A DNA stretch of 64,000 nt from the NCBI RefSeq assembly GCF_009711975.1, contig NZ_VIKW01000024.1:1-64000 (forward strand), written 5' to 3'. The notes under the pieces are model-generated. The model saw nothing but the letters and a program-made list of their open reading frames with translations. It ran no database searches and had not been told where the DNA came from. Numbering within the stretch: position 1 is the stretch's first letter; each line of letters opens with the position of its first letter. The DNA comes from Anabaena sp. UHCC 0204. Lineage in GTDB: Bacteria; Cyanobacteriota; Cyanobacteriia; Cyanobacteriales; Nostocaceae. Of the stretch, positions 35,231-44,229 are shown piece after piece. Made by a program: the position numbers and the translations under genes.

Positions 35231-36391
35231 TCAAAACTTCCAAATCAAAACACGATTATTCCCAGAATCAGCAATCACCGCAATTTCACCACAAACCTTA
35301 ATTCCATAACACCAATTTAAACTTTCTCTTGTTGGTAATCCAAAATTCCTATTTTCACTCTTACTTGTAAAATTATCTTGTCCCATAACACCATCAGCAT
35401 CTGCACCATGTAATAATAAAATAGAGTTTCGTATTTTCCATCCTAGCAAACGAGAATTAGCAGTATCTGCAACTATTAACCAATCCTTCCATATATCTAC
35501 GCCATAAGGCATACTTAAACTACTCCGAATAGGGAAATAAACCCCTTGATTTAATTCCACAAAATTGAAGTTTTTTTGTCCTAAAATCACCGCACAAGCA
35601 GCATTATTTTCTGTGGGGATTCCCTCCCAAATCATCACCCGGTTATTACCTGCATCAGTAACAACTAAATTCTCTTCCCAAAGAGTGATATCATGACACC
35701 AGCGCATACTAGAAGCAGTGGGAGAAGCACCACCATTTTCATTACGAGATATCATATCTGGTTGTCCCAAAACGATATCCGCAGGTTGTCCATTTTCTAT
35801 TGGTAATTGATTCCAAATTAATAACCGACGATTTCCAGTATCAGCTACAAATAATTTATTTTTATAACAGAAAATACCATAAGGCCAGTGTAAAGTATTA
35901 GCCGCAGGTTGTTGACTTCCCCGGTTAGGTATATTATCAATAAAGTTAGCTTGTCCTAATACCAAATCTGCGGGAATATGACTATCTTTCGGGATATTAT
36001 GCCAGATTAAAATGCGATGATTCCAAGCATCTGCAACAGCTAAACCATTACCATATTTACAAATACCTGTAGGGACACTAAATGTAGATTTTCCAGGTGT
36101 ACCTTTGGCGTTTTGTCCTTCACTATAAAAGTCAGGTTGTCCGATTATCCAGTCAGCAGGTTGATGATCTTTTGTGGGTAAATTGCGCCACCCTAATAAA
36201 CGATGATGTCCTGTATCTGCTACCCATAATGGTCCTGTTGGTGATAATAAACAAGCTGCACGGGGTCCAAACATTGTTGTGGGAGTAGGTGCAAGAGGAA
36301 TTACTAATTGTTCTGGTGTAATATTATTTCCTAATATTATTTTTGCACCGTCAGCAGATAGGGGTAAATTAAGTATATTTTTAGTTTGCAA
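35231..36391 (-). CDS. NHL-repeat beta-propeller protein leading the hyp operon
   Basis: 386 residues made of about six NHL-type blades, each with the pattern VADTGNHRLL.W / ADLVLGQANF: WVADTGHHRLLGW, VADAWNHRILIW, VADTGNRRLLIW, VTDAGNNRVMIW, VADTANSRLLGW and IADSGNNRVLIW. No signal peptide. It precedes hypF as in the extended hyp operon of PCC 7120, so a maturation-linked scaffold role is plausible but untested. No ATG exists before residue 40, so TTG 36391 just after an in-frame stop is the best start. Confidence 0.85.
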   Translation of the reverse strand: MQTKNILNLPLSADGAKIILGNNITPEQLVIPLAPTPTTMFGPRAACLLSPTGPLWVADTGHHRLLGWRNLPTKDHQPADWIIGQPDFYSEGQNAKGTPGKSTFSVPTGICKYGNGLAVADAWNHRILIWHNIPKDSHIPADLVLGQANFIDNIPNRGSQQPAANTLHWPYGIFCYKNKLFVADTGNRRLLIWNQLPIENGQPADIVLGQPDMISRNENGGASPTASSMRWCHDITLWEENLVVTDAGNNRVMIWEGIPTENNAACAVILGQKNFNFVELNQGVYFPIRSSLSMPYGVDIWKDWLIVADTANSRLLGWKIRNSILLLHGADADGVMGQDNFTSKSENRNFGLPTRESLNWCYGIKVCGEIAVIADSGNNRVLIWKF

Positions 36392-36523
36392 TGTAGTTTT
36401 AGGAAGTAATATTTATTAAATATCCCAGTTTTTACTGTATGGAAAAATCTGGAATAGTTATATCAATTTCCTCTATTAGTCGCAAAATTTCTGTTAAAGA
36501 AAATACAATTTTTTGATAATGAT

Positions 36524-36614
36524 AGGACTTACGCAAAATATCTCTGAAACCTTCTTTTCTTCGTGTTCTTCGTTCCTTCGTGGTTCGTTTCTTCGTGACT
36601 TGTGCGTAAGTCCT
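36524..36614. repeat. Complete 91-bp MITE-like element
   Basis: Terminal inverted repeats aggacttacgca / tgcgtaagtcct enclose an interior of ttcttcgtgttcttcgttcc-type repeats. Too short to encode a transposase. The left terminus recurs at 8755 inside the tolC-type gene. Confidence 0.75.
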
Positions 36615-36776
36615 GAATGAATAATTTCATCATTAGATAATTTTAGCGTGGCGTTTTTTCTGTCTTTCAACCATTTATCTAATACTTGGTATCTACCAAT
36701 TTTAAATTCCCAGATAACTTATTATTTTTTCTGGGTGAGTAATACCCACCCAGTCTTTTAAACGATGATAATTGAA

Positions 36777-36986
36777 TTAACGATGCCGTCTATTGTAACG
36801 ACATCTGTAATACTTGCCCCGATAATATCTGTAACTATTTCTGCCAGTACAAGTCCGATAACGTCTAACATGGGTAGTTGTCTGACGACGGCGATTATGA
36901 GTTGCAGAATCAGCATTTTCTGCAATACCCAACACAGACATAGACGCTATCACAGTAGCGAGAAGAAAAGATGCAATACGTTTCAT
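36777..36986 (-). CDS. Small secreted Arg/Tyr-rich basic protein
   Basis: 69 residues. Signal peptide MKRIASFLLATVIASMSVLG with cleavage likely after the Ala-rich AENADSA stretch, leaving about 42 residues dominated by Arg, Tyr and His with two Cys (YRTCTG and YYRCRYN). Such small basic exported proteins are seen in cyanobacteria, with unknown roles, perhaps cell-wall or polysaccharide binding. A good ggggatga site precedes the start. The overlapping plus-strand frame lacks any coding signal. Confidence 0.65.
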   Translation of the reverse strand: MKRIASFLLATVIASMSVLGIAENADSATHNRRRQTTTHVRRYRTCTGRNSYRYYRGKYYRCRYNRRHR

Positions 36987-37321
36987 GGGGATGATTTGAA
37001 GAATCAGTAATTATTTCTACAAACACATAAATTTGATGTTGATGAAGCGGAGATTCCATAAAGCTTTAAATAGATATTATCATCAAAGATTCTAAAATTG
37101 GTATTAATCATCAATATCTTATTAAAACTTAGTCATTAAATATAATCTAAAAGTTAACTCAGTTTAATTACTTTAAACTTGATCTTTTATTGTCTAAATA
37201 ATAATTTACCAAATGAATGGTATACTTAAATCATCATATCCTAAAAATACTTAATCTCTTTGGTTGGGTTTGCTTGCCTCAAACCAATCTATAAACTAGA
37301 ATAATAAAAAAGGATACCGTC
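36987..37321. other. AT-rich intergenic region, no gene seen
   Basis: 335 bp. Only a weak hairpin of the ggttgggtttgcttgcctcaaacc type at about 37262-37287, before the ribosome site (aaaagga) of the gene at 37322. Confidence 0.5.
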
Positions 37322-37582
37322 ATGAATACATCTGTAAAAACAATTAAAGTCTACGACGAAATTGTAGATTTTATTGCTGCTGGTACTACTCCCGCAAGTG
37401 TGATTAACTTCCACCTTTCCGAAACAGCACAAAACCGTTTAGAAGATTTAATTGATGGTGCTAAAAATAATGAGCTAACAAAAGAAGATAGAGAAGAGTT
37501 AGAGTATTTTTTGACTCTAGAACACATTATTAGATTAGCTAAGGCTAAGGCTCATAAATATATTAATGTTGAGGGTAAATAA
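37322..37582 (+). CDS. Small protein paired with HNH endonuclease
   Basis: 86 residues, mostly helical: VYDEIVDFIAAGTTPASVIN, then LSETAQNRLEDLIDGAKNNE and LTKEDREELEYFLTLEHIIRL. The C-terminal part resembles the short helical proteins that precede HNH endonucleases in many cyanobacteria. Its stop is 1 bp before the GTG start of the HNH gene, so they are coupled; an antitoxin-like or accessory role is possible, not shown. Confidence 0.7.
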   Translation: MNTSVKTIKVYDEIVDFIAAGTTPASVINFHLSETAQNRLEDLIDGAKNNELTKEDREELEYFLTLEHIIRLAKAKAHKYINVEGK

Positions 37583-37583
37583 G

Positions 37584-38024
37584 GTGTCTCGTACTTACAT
37601 TAATTTAGAAATAAGGCGTTTAGTTGTGGAACGTGCTGGTAATATCTGTGAATATTGTCTAATTTCAGAAAAAGATACGACATCTTGTCAAGTTGATCAT
37701 ATTATTAGTGTCAAACATGGTGGTACAAGTACAGAGGATAATCTCTGTTATGCTTGTGTTTTCTGTAATCTACAAAAAGGTACAGATTTAGGTTCAATTA
37801 ATTGGCAAAATGGTGAATTAGTAAGATTTTTTAACCCCCGCAGAGACTTCTGGGGTGATCACTTTCGACTTAATGAAGCTGTAATTCAACCGTTAACAGA
37901 TATTGGTGAAGTAACATCACGTATTCTCGATTTTAACAAAAATGAACGGATTATAGAAAGACAATTATTAATAGAAGTTGGTAAGTATCCTTCAACAGCA
38001 GGAAAAGAAAAAATGAGTAAATAG
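37584..38024 (+). CDS. HNH endonuclease
   Basis: 146 residues from GTG 37584 (family start SRTYINLEIRRLV; a ggtaaataagg site overlaps the upstream stop). HNH motif: CEYCLISE, QVDHIISVKHGGTSTEDNLCYAC, FCNLQKG, with the paired Cys zinc ligands and catalytic DH. Likely a DNA-cutting enzyme of a small selfish or defence pair with the upstream gene. A longer reading from ATG 37566 is possible. Confidence 0.85.
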   Translation: MSRTYINLEIRRLVVERAGNICEYCLISEKDTTSCQVDHIISVKHGGTSTEDNLCYACVFCNLQKGTDLGSINWQNGELVRFFNPRRDFWGDHFRLNEAVIQPLTDIGEVTSRILDFNKNERIIERQLLIEVGKYPSTAGKEKMSK

Positions 38025-38151
38025 TAAAGTAGGTTGTTTTGATCCAAATAAACCCACTATTTATCCATTTTACATTTTACGTTAGTTTTCTTAACTCAAA
38101 TTACAACTATAAATTATTAATTATTTGGTGGGCAATGCCCACCTTAAAAAG

Positions 38152-38574
38152 CTATAAATTCACACCATGTTTTTTAGCAATTTCTACAAGTTGCTCATAT
38201 TGATGTTGTGATGCTTTAGCTAAAATTGCATCTGCTTCTTCTGGATTAGTACCATCTTTAGGAATTAAATACTTAACATAAAGAGAAACAAAATCAACTA
38301 CAGCCGCTAATCCTGGCAATTCGTGTTTATCGGCTTGATTTCCAGCAATTACAGCCACCAAACCCGCTCTAATTGGGTCAGGTCTTACCTTCATAAATTG
38401 GTCAACTAATTGCTTAGAATAATCCGCTGAGGCTAAATTTTTTAACTTACTTTGATCAGGTTTAAATTCTAATCCTGCGGCGCTTGACTGCTCTAACATA
38501 CACCATTCTATAAATTCTTGCAGTGCGGCTTCAGGAAGCTGAGGAAGATATTGATGTAGTTCTAAATTAGACAC
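38152..38574 (-). CDS. Conserved cyanobacterial hypothetical protein downstream of hupL
   Basis: 140 residues, helical and acidic: LHQYLPQLPEAALQEFIEWC, YSKQLVDQFMKVRPDPIRAG, VVDFVSLYVKYLIP, EADAILAKASQHQYEQLVEI. No membrane segment or known motif. It lies 227 bp after the hupL 3' end on the same strand and could be read with hupL after excision; no evidence for a hydrogenase role beyond position. Confidence 0.65.
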   Translation of the reverse strand: MSNLELHQYLPQLPEAALQEFIEWCMLEQSSAAGLEFKPDQSKLKNLASADYSKQLVDQFMKVRPDPIRAGLVAVIAGNQADKHELPGLAAVVDFVSLYVKYLIPKDGTNPEEADAILAKASQHQYEQLVEIAKKHGVNL

Positions 38575-38801
38575 AATTAGTTACCAATTTTAGTAAATTT
38601 GTCATTGATAATTGATAATTCATAATATAATATTTAGGAATTACCAATTACTCATTAAAATCCAGACTAACCCACAGAATTGGGAACTTTTGTACTGCAA
38701 ACAACAATTATAAGATATACACAAAAATGCAAAAAAAAAGACACAAAGATAGAAAATCTCACTCCCTCTCTGTGCCTCTGCGTCTCTGCGTGACACAAAA
38801 A

Positions 38802-39890
38802 TTAAGCCGTTCTAAAACGTGCCAATTCCTCCCCAGTTTTCGCATCATGAGCGTGAACAGTACACACCAAACATGAATCAAAAGAACGGGCGACATGACC
38901 AACTTCCACCGGATCTTTAGGGTCTTGAATTGGTGTTCCTATTAATGCTTTTTCAATCGGTCCTAGTTGTCCTTCACCGTCACGGGGTCCGATATTCCAA
39001 GTACCGGGAGCGATAACTTGGTATTGTTTAATTTTGCCTTTTTCGATTTCTACCCAGTGACATAATGCACCTCTAGCGGCTTCAGTTGCACCCCAACCTT
39101 TACCATCTTTTTCTTCTGGTTTAATATACCAAGGATCGTTTAATTTGAACTCTCTTAAACAGCGTTCAGCTTGACGATATAGTTTAACTATTTCGTGGAC
39201 TCTTCCTAATTGGCGAAGATGAACACTTGCACCGCCCATTTGCTTGAATGTGTCCAGAATAAATGGGTCATAATGTTGCCAAGATTCTCCATGATTTCCC
39301 CCTGCAACTAATTGACGGGCTAGGGGTCCGGCTTCTAAACGTCCTAAGTCTTGGTGAAGGACTGCACTTGACCAAGAATAAGCCCCAGTAAAGTCTTTTT
39401 GGTTGTTATTAATTGGTGTGGTTGTGCGATCGCTTGGATGCCAATCTTCTGTACCCTCATCATACCAAGAATGGGTTAAATTCTCACGGGCAAAACCTTG
39501 ATTCATCAAGGCATGAGTATCAGTGAAGCTATCATAAACACCGCTTTTCATAATTACAGCAGCGTTACGTCCTTCAATGGTGGGATGATTATATTTATCC
39601 TCATGGGGAATATAACCCCAAGTCACATATTTACCCACACCTGCACCATATCGATCTAAACCGATATCTAAACCCATGCGCCAATATAAACCTAAGTCAG
39701 ATTCCCGATGTTTAACATCTTCATTTAACCACTTTTGAAAGTCTTCATAAGATTGAATTTCTTCATATCTTTCTAAAGAACATCCTAACCAAACTGGTTC
39801 TAACCAATTGGTGCGGAAATATTCCAGAATTGCCCAAGCGCGAGTAATATCCGTTAAAGTGGGGGCGCACATCACTCCACCAGGCACCAT
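38802..39890 (-). CDS. hupL: Uptake [NiFe] hydrogenase large subunit HupL, C-terminal part
   Basis: Codons for 361 residues after the junction Met, from VPGGVMCAPTLTDITRAW to the end. It carries the second nickel motif DSCLVCTVHAHDAKTGEELA: the two Cys bind Ni and HupW should cut after the His of CTVH. It lacks the N-terminal L1 motif and cannot work alone. The ATG at 39888-39890 lies in the recombination repeat and is not a true start; in the rearranged chromosome it is residue 170. The joined protein has 531 residues, the normal HupL length. Confidence 0.97.
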   Translation of the reverse strand: MVPGGVMCAPTLTDITRAWAILEYFRTNWLEPVWLGCSLERYEEIQSYEDFQKWLNEDVKHRESDLGLYWRMGLDIGLDRYGAGVGKYVTWGYIPHEDKYNHPTIEGRNAAVIMKSGVYDSFTDTHALMNQGFARENLTHSWYDEGTEDWHPSDRTTTPINNNQKDFTGAYSWSSAVLHQDLGRLEAGPLARQLVAGGNHGESWQHYDPFILDTFKQMGGASVHLRQLGRVHEIVKLYRQAERCLREFKLNDPWYIKPEEKDGKGWGATEAARGALCHWVEIEKGKIKQYQVIAPGTWNIGPRDGEGQLGPIEKALIGTPIQDPKDPVEVGHVARSFDSCLVCTVHAHDAKTGEELARFRTA

Positions 39891-39902
39891 ATAACTGCTA
39901 TG
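39887..39902 (-). other. hupL element recombination site, right in hupL sense (16-bp direct repeat)
   Basis: Plus strand ccatataactgctatg; complement CATAGCAGTTATATGG. It matches the other site in 15 of 16 bases and, as I recall, the published XisC repeat of Anabaena PCC 7120. It marks the junction between element and HupL C-terminal codons. Confidence 0.93.
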
Positions 39903-40096
39903 ACAACAGGTGATATGCTGTAAATGTTCCTGAGTAACTTATTTTATCAGGTAATTTTGCTCGGACAGAACATTTTATTTTCACCATTTCAGTTTATAAA
40001 TAAGGGAATATTTAGGGAATGAGCGGACAAAATCAGGGTAATTTTTATCCCTAACAGTTACAGCAGTTTTCTTGTATTTGAACTACTATTATTAGA

Positions 40097-40227
40097 CCTA
40101 ACCCCCAGCTTCTCTACCTCTCCCTAACCCTCTCCTAAGAGGAGAGGGAAAAAGAAAAACCTTTGTTGCTGGAAGGGGGGTAAATCAAAGCCTCTCTCCT
40201 TGCAGGAGAGAGGTTTGGAGAGAGGTC
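40097..40227. repeat. Folded repeat upstream of xisC
   Basis: Contains two perfect hairpins: CCCTCTCCT/AGGAGAGGG at 40128-40148 (3-base loop) and CCTCTCTCCT/AGGAGAGAGG at 40191-40213 (3-base loop). It belongs to the common ctctccctaaccctctcct repeat and lies where the xisC promoter or leader should be. The AGGAGAGAGG arm and the following gagagg could serve as ribosome sites. Confidence 0.75.
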
Positions 40228-40232
40228 GGTTT

Positions 40233-41711
40233 GTGGTCTATTTACCTGAAAATAGCTGTACTGTAATATCGGAAACCTATCCCCCATCTCTACATGAGGA
40301 TGCAAATGCAGACTCAAGGGACTGGTTCGCAGATATGTTTGCAGACTTTGAGCCGCAGAACACCACAGACGGTAGCTATAGAGGCACAATGGCGAAAATA
40401 AAAGCAACAGAATTACAGTATCAAGAAGTTTTTGATCAGAAGTTTGTCGAAGCTAATACTAATTTAAAAAGGGAGAGAATAAGAGTTAGTATTAAACAAA
40501 CTGGCAATTCTCTCCAATTACGAGCTACCTTACCATTAAAACCAGGAGATTACAGTTTAGGTAAGACAAAAAAGCAGTATGATTTATCTCTAGGAATACC
40601 CGCAAATTTAGAGGGATTAAAAACTGCAATTGAAGAAAGTTATGAGTTGGGTAAATTAATTGCTCGTCATACTTTCGAGTGGAATGAGAAGTATTTAGGA
40701 ATTAAATCGAGAGAGAAGCAAGAGATAAAAACAATTGGGGAATTATTAGATACATTTGATGAAAAATATTATCAAACCCGTCAAAAAACTATCACTAGTC
40801 AAAATACTTTTGCTAACTATATATCTGTAATTAAAAGAAACTTGACTCTCACCCATTTAGCCACAAAAGAAAATTTTGAGGAAATTATTAATTCATTTCA
40901 GGGTAATAAAAAAAATGAACTAATAGCAGTAAGTTCTGTTTTGATTAAAACCTTTAATTTAGGATTTCAACTCGATGTCAAACGAGATCATGTCACTCCT
41001 GCTTATCGAGAAATTCCTGAAGATGAAAAAATCATATCTGCTTTTGACCTGTTTGAAAAATTTGCACTCAACCGCAAAAATACAAACATTAGTGATGAAA
41101 TAGACACCTGGGAAATGTGGCGTTGGGTATATGGAATGTTGGCAACTTATGGGTTAAGACCAAGGGAATTATTTGTAGAACCGGATATTAATTGGTGGAT
41201 GTCTCCCCAAAATATAGATCATACTTGGAAAGTGAATAAAAATACCAAAACTGGATATCGAGAAGTTATTCCTTTTGTCCCTGAATGGATAGAATTATTT
41301 GATTTACATAATCCCAAACCATTAAAGATTTTAGAACACAAGGTGGCAAAAATTGCATCTGTACAAAATATTAATTGGATGCGGAGAGATATATCCAGAT
41401 GGTTTAGAAAAGTGGGAATTGATTTTCAACCTTATGATTTACGGCATGGTTGCGCGATTCGAGCGCATCTTCAGGGAATACCGATTAAAGCCGCAGCAGA
41501 TAATTTAGGTCATACTGTTGATGAACATACAAAAACCTATCAAAGATGGTTTGGGATTGAAAACCGGAAAAAAGCCTTTGGTGAGGTAATTAGTCAAAGG
41601 TCGTTAATTGAGTTGCAGAAGAATGAAATTTTGGCATTAAGGATGGAGAATGAAAGGTTGAAGTTGGAGGTTGAGAGATTTAGGAAAATTCTGGATATCA
41701 GCAAGAAATAA
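40233..41711 (+). CDS. xisC: XisC-type tyrosine recombinase of the hupL element
   Basis: About 492 residues from GTG 40233. The C-terminal catalytic domain has Arg in TYGLRPRELF, Lys in KNTKTGYREV, box II as YDLRH (Tyr in place of the usual His), LGHTVDEH and nucleophile Tyr in TKTYQRW. This R-Y-R-Y form is known for XisA and XisC. A leucine-rich coiled coil closes the protein. It lies at the hupL C-terminal end of the element and reads inward, as in PCC 7120. The start is uncertain: GTG 40233, ATG 40335 or ATG 40389 (with agagg upstream); anything earlier would lie in repeat DNA. It should recombine the two 16-bp sites in differentiating heterocysts. Confidence 0.93.
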   Translation: MVYLPENSCTVISETYPPSLHEDANADSRDWFADMFADFEPQNTTDGSYRGTMAKIKATELQYQEVFDQKFVEANTNLKRERIRVSIKQTGNSLQLRATLPLKPGDYSLGKTKKQYDLSLGIPANLEGLKTAIEESYELGKLIARHTFEWNEKYLGIKSREKQEIKTIGELLDTFDEKYYQTRQKTITSQNTFANYISVIKRNLTLTHLATKENFEEIINSFQGNKKNELIAVSSVLIKTFNLGFQLDVKRDHVTPAYREIPEDEKIISAFDLFEKFALNRKNTNISDEIDTWEMWRWVYGMLATYGLRPRELFVEPDINWWMSPQNIDHTWKVNKNTKTGYREVIPFVPEWIELFDLHNPKPLKILEHKVAKIASVQNINWMRRDISRWFRKVGIDFQPYDLRHGCAIRAHLQGIPIKAAADNLGHTVDEHTKTYQRWFGIENRKKAFGEVISQRSLIELQKNEILALRMENERLKLEVERFRKILDISKK

Positions 41712-41958
41712 GCTCAAACTACTGTGGTGGCGAACAAACTCAGATGAATAGCCCGAAATATTCCGTAATAATACTTGGATATTGACGATATCCAGAGTTT
41801 TTCTTGCTATTACCTAGACGTTATGGTAAGGTATAATGGGTCACGATATTGTCATTACCTGAGTTAAGGTCAACATAACCAGTGTAAAATCTGGGTATGT
41901 TAGACCGAAACTTTCCGTCTAATAGCTACTACTAGTTAGATAAAAAAGAGAGATAAAC

Positions 41959-42375
41959 ATGCCTCAGTTAAAAACATACCGTCTCTTTATCAGCCATTCA
42001 TGGGCATATGGTGATGCATACGATAAATTGGTTAAATTCTTCAATGAATACCCAAATTTTCATTGGATTGATTACTCTGTTCCAAAAGACGATCCAATAC
42101 ATAACGCACCAAATGACAAGGCACTCTATGAGGCGATAAAAAACCAAATGCAATCTGCAAATTGTGTGGTTATGTTGGCTGGTAAATATAGCACCTATTC
42201 AAAATGGATAAATAACGAAATTGAAATAGCAAAGAAAATATTTTCAAAGCCACTAATTGCGGTTGAACCTTGGGGTTCGGAACAAACGTCAAAAATTGTG
42301 AAAGACAACGCCGACGCAACTGTTAAGTGGCAAAGCTCATCCATTGTTGAGGCTATACGAACATACTCTATATAG
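41959..42375 (+). CDS. TIR-domain protein, ThsB-like (putative Thoeris sensor/signal synthase)
   Basis: 138 residues, a lone ThsB-like TIR domain: [18 protein letters not shown] (strand A and loop), [37 protein letters not shown] with the probable catalytic Glu87, and PLIAVEPWG. Such TIRs sense phage infection and turn NAD into a cyclic ADP-ribose-type signal. The start of a caspase-like gene follows 8 bp after the stop, so the pair fits type IV Thoeris, where the signal activates a caspase-like protease. Ribosome site agagag. Activity is inferred. Confidence 0.85.
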   Translation: MPQLKTYRLFISHSWAYGDAYDKLVKFFNEYPNFHWIDYSVPKDDPIHNAPNDKALYEAIKNQMQSANCVVMLAGKYSTYSKWINNEIEIAKKIFSKPLIAVEPWGSEQTSKIVKDNADATVKWQSSSIVEAIRTYSI

Positions 42376-42383
42376 GAAGGGAT

Positions 42384-43358
42384 ATGAGAAAAGCTCTAGT
42401 TGTTGGAATAAATTACTATGCTTGTGGTTCCCCTCTGTATGGGTGTGTGGATGATGCTCATGCCGTAAAAGCAATCTTATCAAGGCATGGTGACGGCTCA
42501 ATAAATTTTGATGTTCAGTTATTTACAGGAACAGGATCTTCTGACAGTGTTTCCCGAAACCAACTCAAAGACCATATTCAAAAGCTTTTCTCAGATGATA
42601 GTGAGATAGCACTTTTTTATTTCGCCGGGCATGGTCATATTGAGTCTACTGGCGGATATTTGTTAGCAAGCGATTCCCGGAGAGGAGATGAAGGGGTTTC
42701 TCTTACAGAAATCTTGGAATTGGCAAATAAATCAAGAGCAAAAAACAAGATTATTGTACTAGATAGCTGTCATTCAGGAATTGCTGGAACTCCTCCATTA
42801 TCAGGTAACCATGCCGTATTAGCCGAAGGACTCACCATCCTAACAGCGTCAACAGAAGATCAATACGCGACAGAGAAAAATGGACGAGGAGTTTTCACTA
42901 CTCTCTTCGTCGATGCACTAAGTGGGGTATCCGCCAACCTTCTAGGTGACATAAGCCCCGGCAGTGTCTATGCGTATATCGATCAATCCTTGGGAGCTTG
43001 GGAGCAGCGTCCGGTGTTCAAGACTAACGTGAAGAGCTTTGTCTCATTACGGAAAATACAACCAAACGTTCAATTGACAGATTTACAAAGGATTACTGAA
43101 TTCTTTCCAATAGCAGGTTATGAATTTCCATTAAATCCAACTTTTGAACCAGAAATGAAAGGGCGAAGCGAAGGAATGCCTGATCCCATCCCAGGAAATA
43201 CAAGAAAATTTGCAGTTCTACAAAAATTTAATCGTGTCAATTTGGTCGTTCCTGTTGACGCTCCTCATATGTGGAATGCAGCTATGGAAAGCAAGGGATG
43301 TAAATTAACTGTACTTGGTGAGCATTATAGGCGCTTAGTTGAGCGTGGAAGAATTTGA
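42384..43358 (+). CDS. Caspase-like (C14) protease, putative type IV Thoeris effector
   Basis: 324 residues. Caspase fold at 1-200: [21 protein letters not shown], catalytic His83 in FYFAGHGH and catalytic Cys129 in [10 protein letters not shown], then [21 protein letters not shown]. Residues about 205-324 form an extra C-terminal region with no similarity I recognise; in this position it could bind the TIR-made signal. Both catalytic residues are intact. Coupled to the TIR gene (8-bp gap, aggaaggg ribosome site). Predicted to cleave cell proteins and abort infection; alternative is a stand-alone metacaspase with a chance TIR neighbour. Confidence 0.85.
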   Translation: MRKALVVGINYYACGSPLYGCVDDAHAVKAILSRHGDGSINFDVQLFTGTGSSDSVSRNQLKDHIQKLFSDDSEIALFYFAGHGHIESTGGYLLASDSRRGDEGVSLTEILELANKSRAKNKIIVLDSCHSGIAGTPPLSGNHAVLAEGLTILTASTEDQYATEKNGRGVFTTLFVDALSGVSANLLGDISPGSVYAYIDQSLGAWEQRPVFKTNVKSFVSLRKIQPNVQLTDLQRITEFFPIAGYEFPLNPTFEPEMKGRSEGMPDPIPGNTRKFAVLQKFNRVNLVVPVDAPHMWNAAMESKGCKLTVLGEHYRRLVERGRI

Positions 43359-43677
43359 AACTGTTATCATGATCTAACAAATCGTTCCAGTGCGATCGCT
43401 GATATTGTAGGGTGCGTTAATGAAATGTAACGCACCTTATTACGTTTTCATCTTTGAGAAAAGTGCGATCGCTCAAAATCAATTATCTTGTGCTTCCTTA
43501 ACTGGGATTAACTGCGATCGCTAATATTGGGGAAATGCGATCGCTCAAAATCCATTGTCTTGTGATTCTTTAACTGTGATTAAATGCGATCGCTAATATT
43601 GATAATATTGATTTGGTGCGATTCCTACGGAGCGCTTCGCTATCGCTCAATATCCAAACACATAAATCAATAAAAAT
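43359..43677. other. Intergenic region dense in HIP1 and REP-like repeats
   Basis: 319 bp carrying at least five gcgatcgct sites and repeated units of the form tgattctttaactgtgatta, plus a ctacggagcgcttcgctatcgc REP unit (split here) at about 43625-43649. The repetition is imperfect and not CRISPR-like. No gene. Confidence 0.6.
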
Positions 43678-44229
43678 ATGCGTGCAAACATTGACACTCA
43701 AAAGTTAGAACGTCTGATGCAACTCTTGGGTAGAGAAGCCCAGAGTTCAGGCTGCATCTACTTTACAGGTGGAGCTAGTGCGCTACTAATTGGATGGCGT
43801 AACTCCACAGTTGATGTTGATCTTCGTCTAGATCCTGAACCACCAGGGATTTTTCAAGCGATCGCCAAACTCAAACAAGAATTAAACATCAATATCGAAT
43901 TGGCATCTCCGCAGGATTTCTTACCACCTCTTCCAGGATGGCGTGATAGAAGTGTATTCATTGGCAAACAAGGTCAAATTTCCTTTTATCACTATGATTT
44001 TACAGCCCAAGCTCTTTCTAAACTATCTAGGGGATTTGACCGTGATATTAAAGATATTGAAGCTATGTACAAACAGAAATTATTCTCTTTGAATGATTTA
44101 CGGAATTGCTTTGAAGCAATTACACCTGAACTAATCAGATTTCCCTCTCTAAACCCTGATATCCTTAGACGTAGAATTGAGAAATTTATTGAACGTTGTG
44201 AAAATAACCTGGAGGAAAATCAATCATGA
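43678..44229 (+). CDS. Nucleotidyltransferase-like protein (DUF6036/AbiEii-like)
   Basis: 183 residues. IYFTGGASALLIGWRNSTVDVDLRL has the Gly-Gly/Ser and the D-x-D dyad of minimal nucleotidyltransferases. A helical C-terminal half follows (LSKLSRGFDRDIKDIEAMYK). Such genes form toxin-antitoxin-like pairs with a small downstream or upstream partner; here the ATGA overlap with the 101-residue gene supports a two-gene module. Which is toxin is not clear. Confidence 0.75.
   Translation: MRANIDTQKLERLMQLLGREAQSSGCIYFTGGASALLIGWRNSTVDVDLRLDPEPPGIFQAIAKLKQELNINIELASPQDFLPPLPGWRDRSVFIGKQGQISFYHYDFTAQALSKLSRGFDRDIKDIEAMYKQKLFSLNDLRNCFEAITPELIRFPSLNPDILRRRIEKFIERCENNLEENQS

Noticed and set aside
36765-37010. 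Plus-strand frame opposite the secreted basic protein
   Set aside because: It is the complement of a frame with a clear signal peptide and shows no coding features of its own.
39888-39890. ATG as start of an independent hydrogenase gene
   Set aside because: It lies in the recombination repeat and is an internal Met of joined HupL; no ribosome site precedes it and the L1 nickel motif is missing.
40200-40232. TTG 40200 as xisC start
   Set aside because: It lies in the loop of a dispersed repeat hairpin; the first 11 residues would be repeat-encoded.
40200-41711. Recombinase as XisA or XisF
   Set aside because: XisF is a serine recombinase; XisA belongs to nifD elements. Position in hupL and the R-Y-R-Y tyrosine pattern fit XisC.
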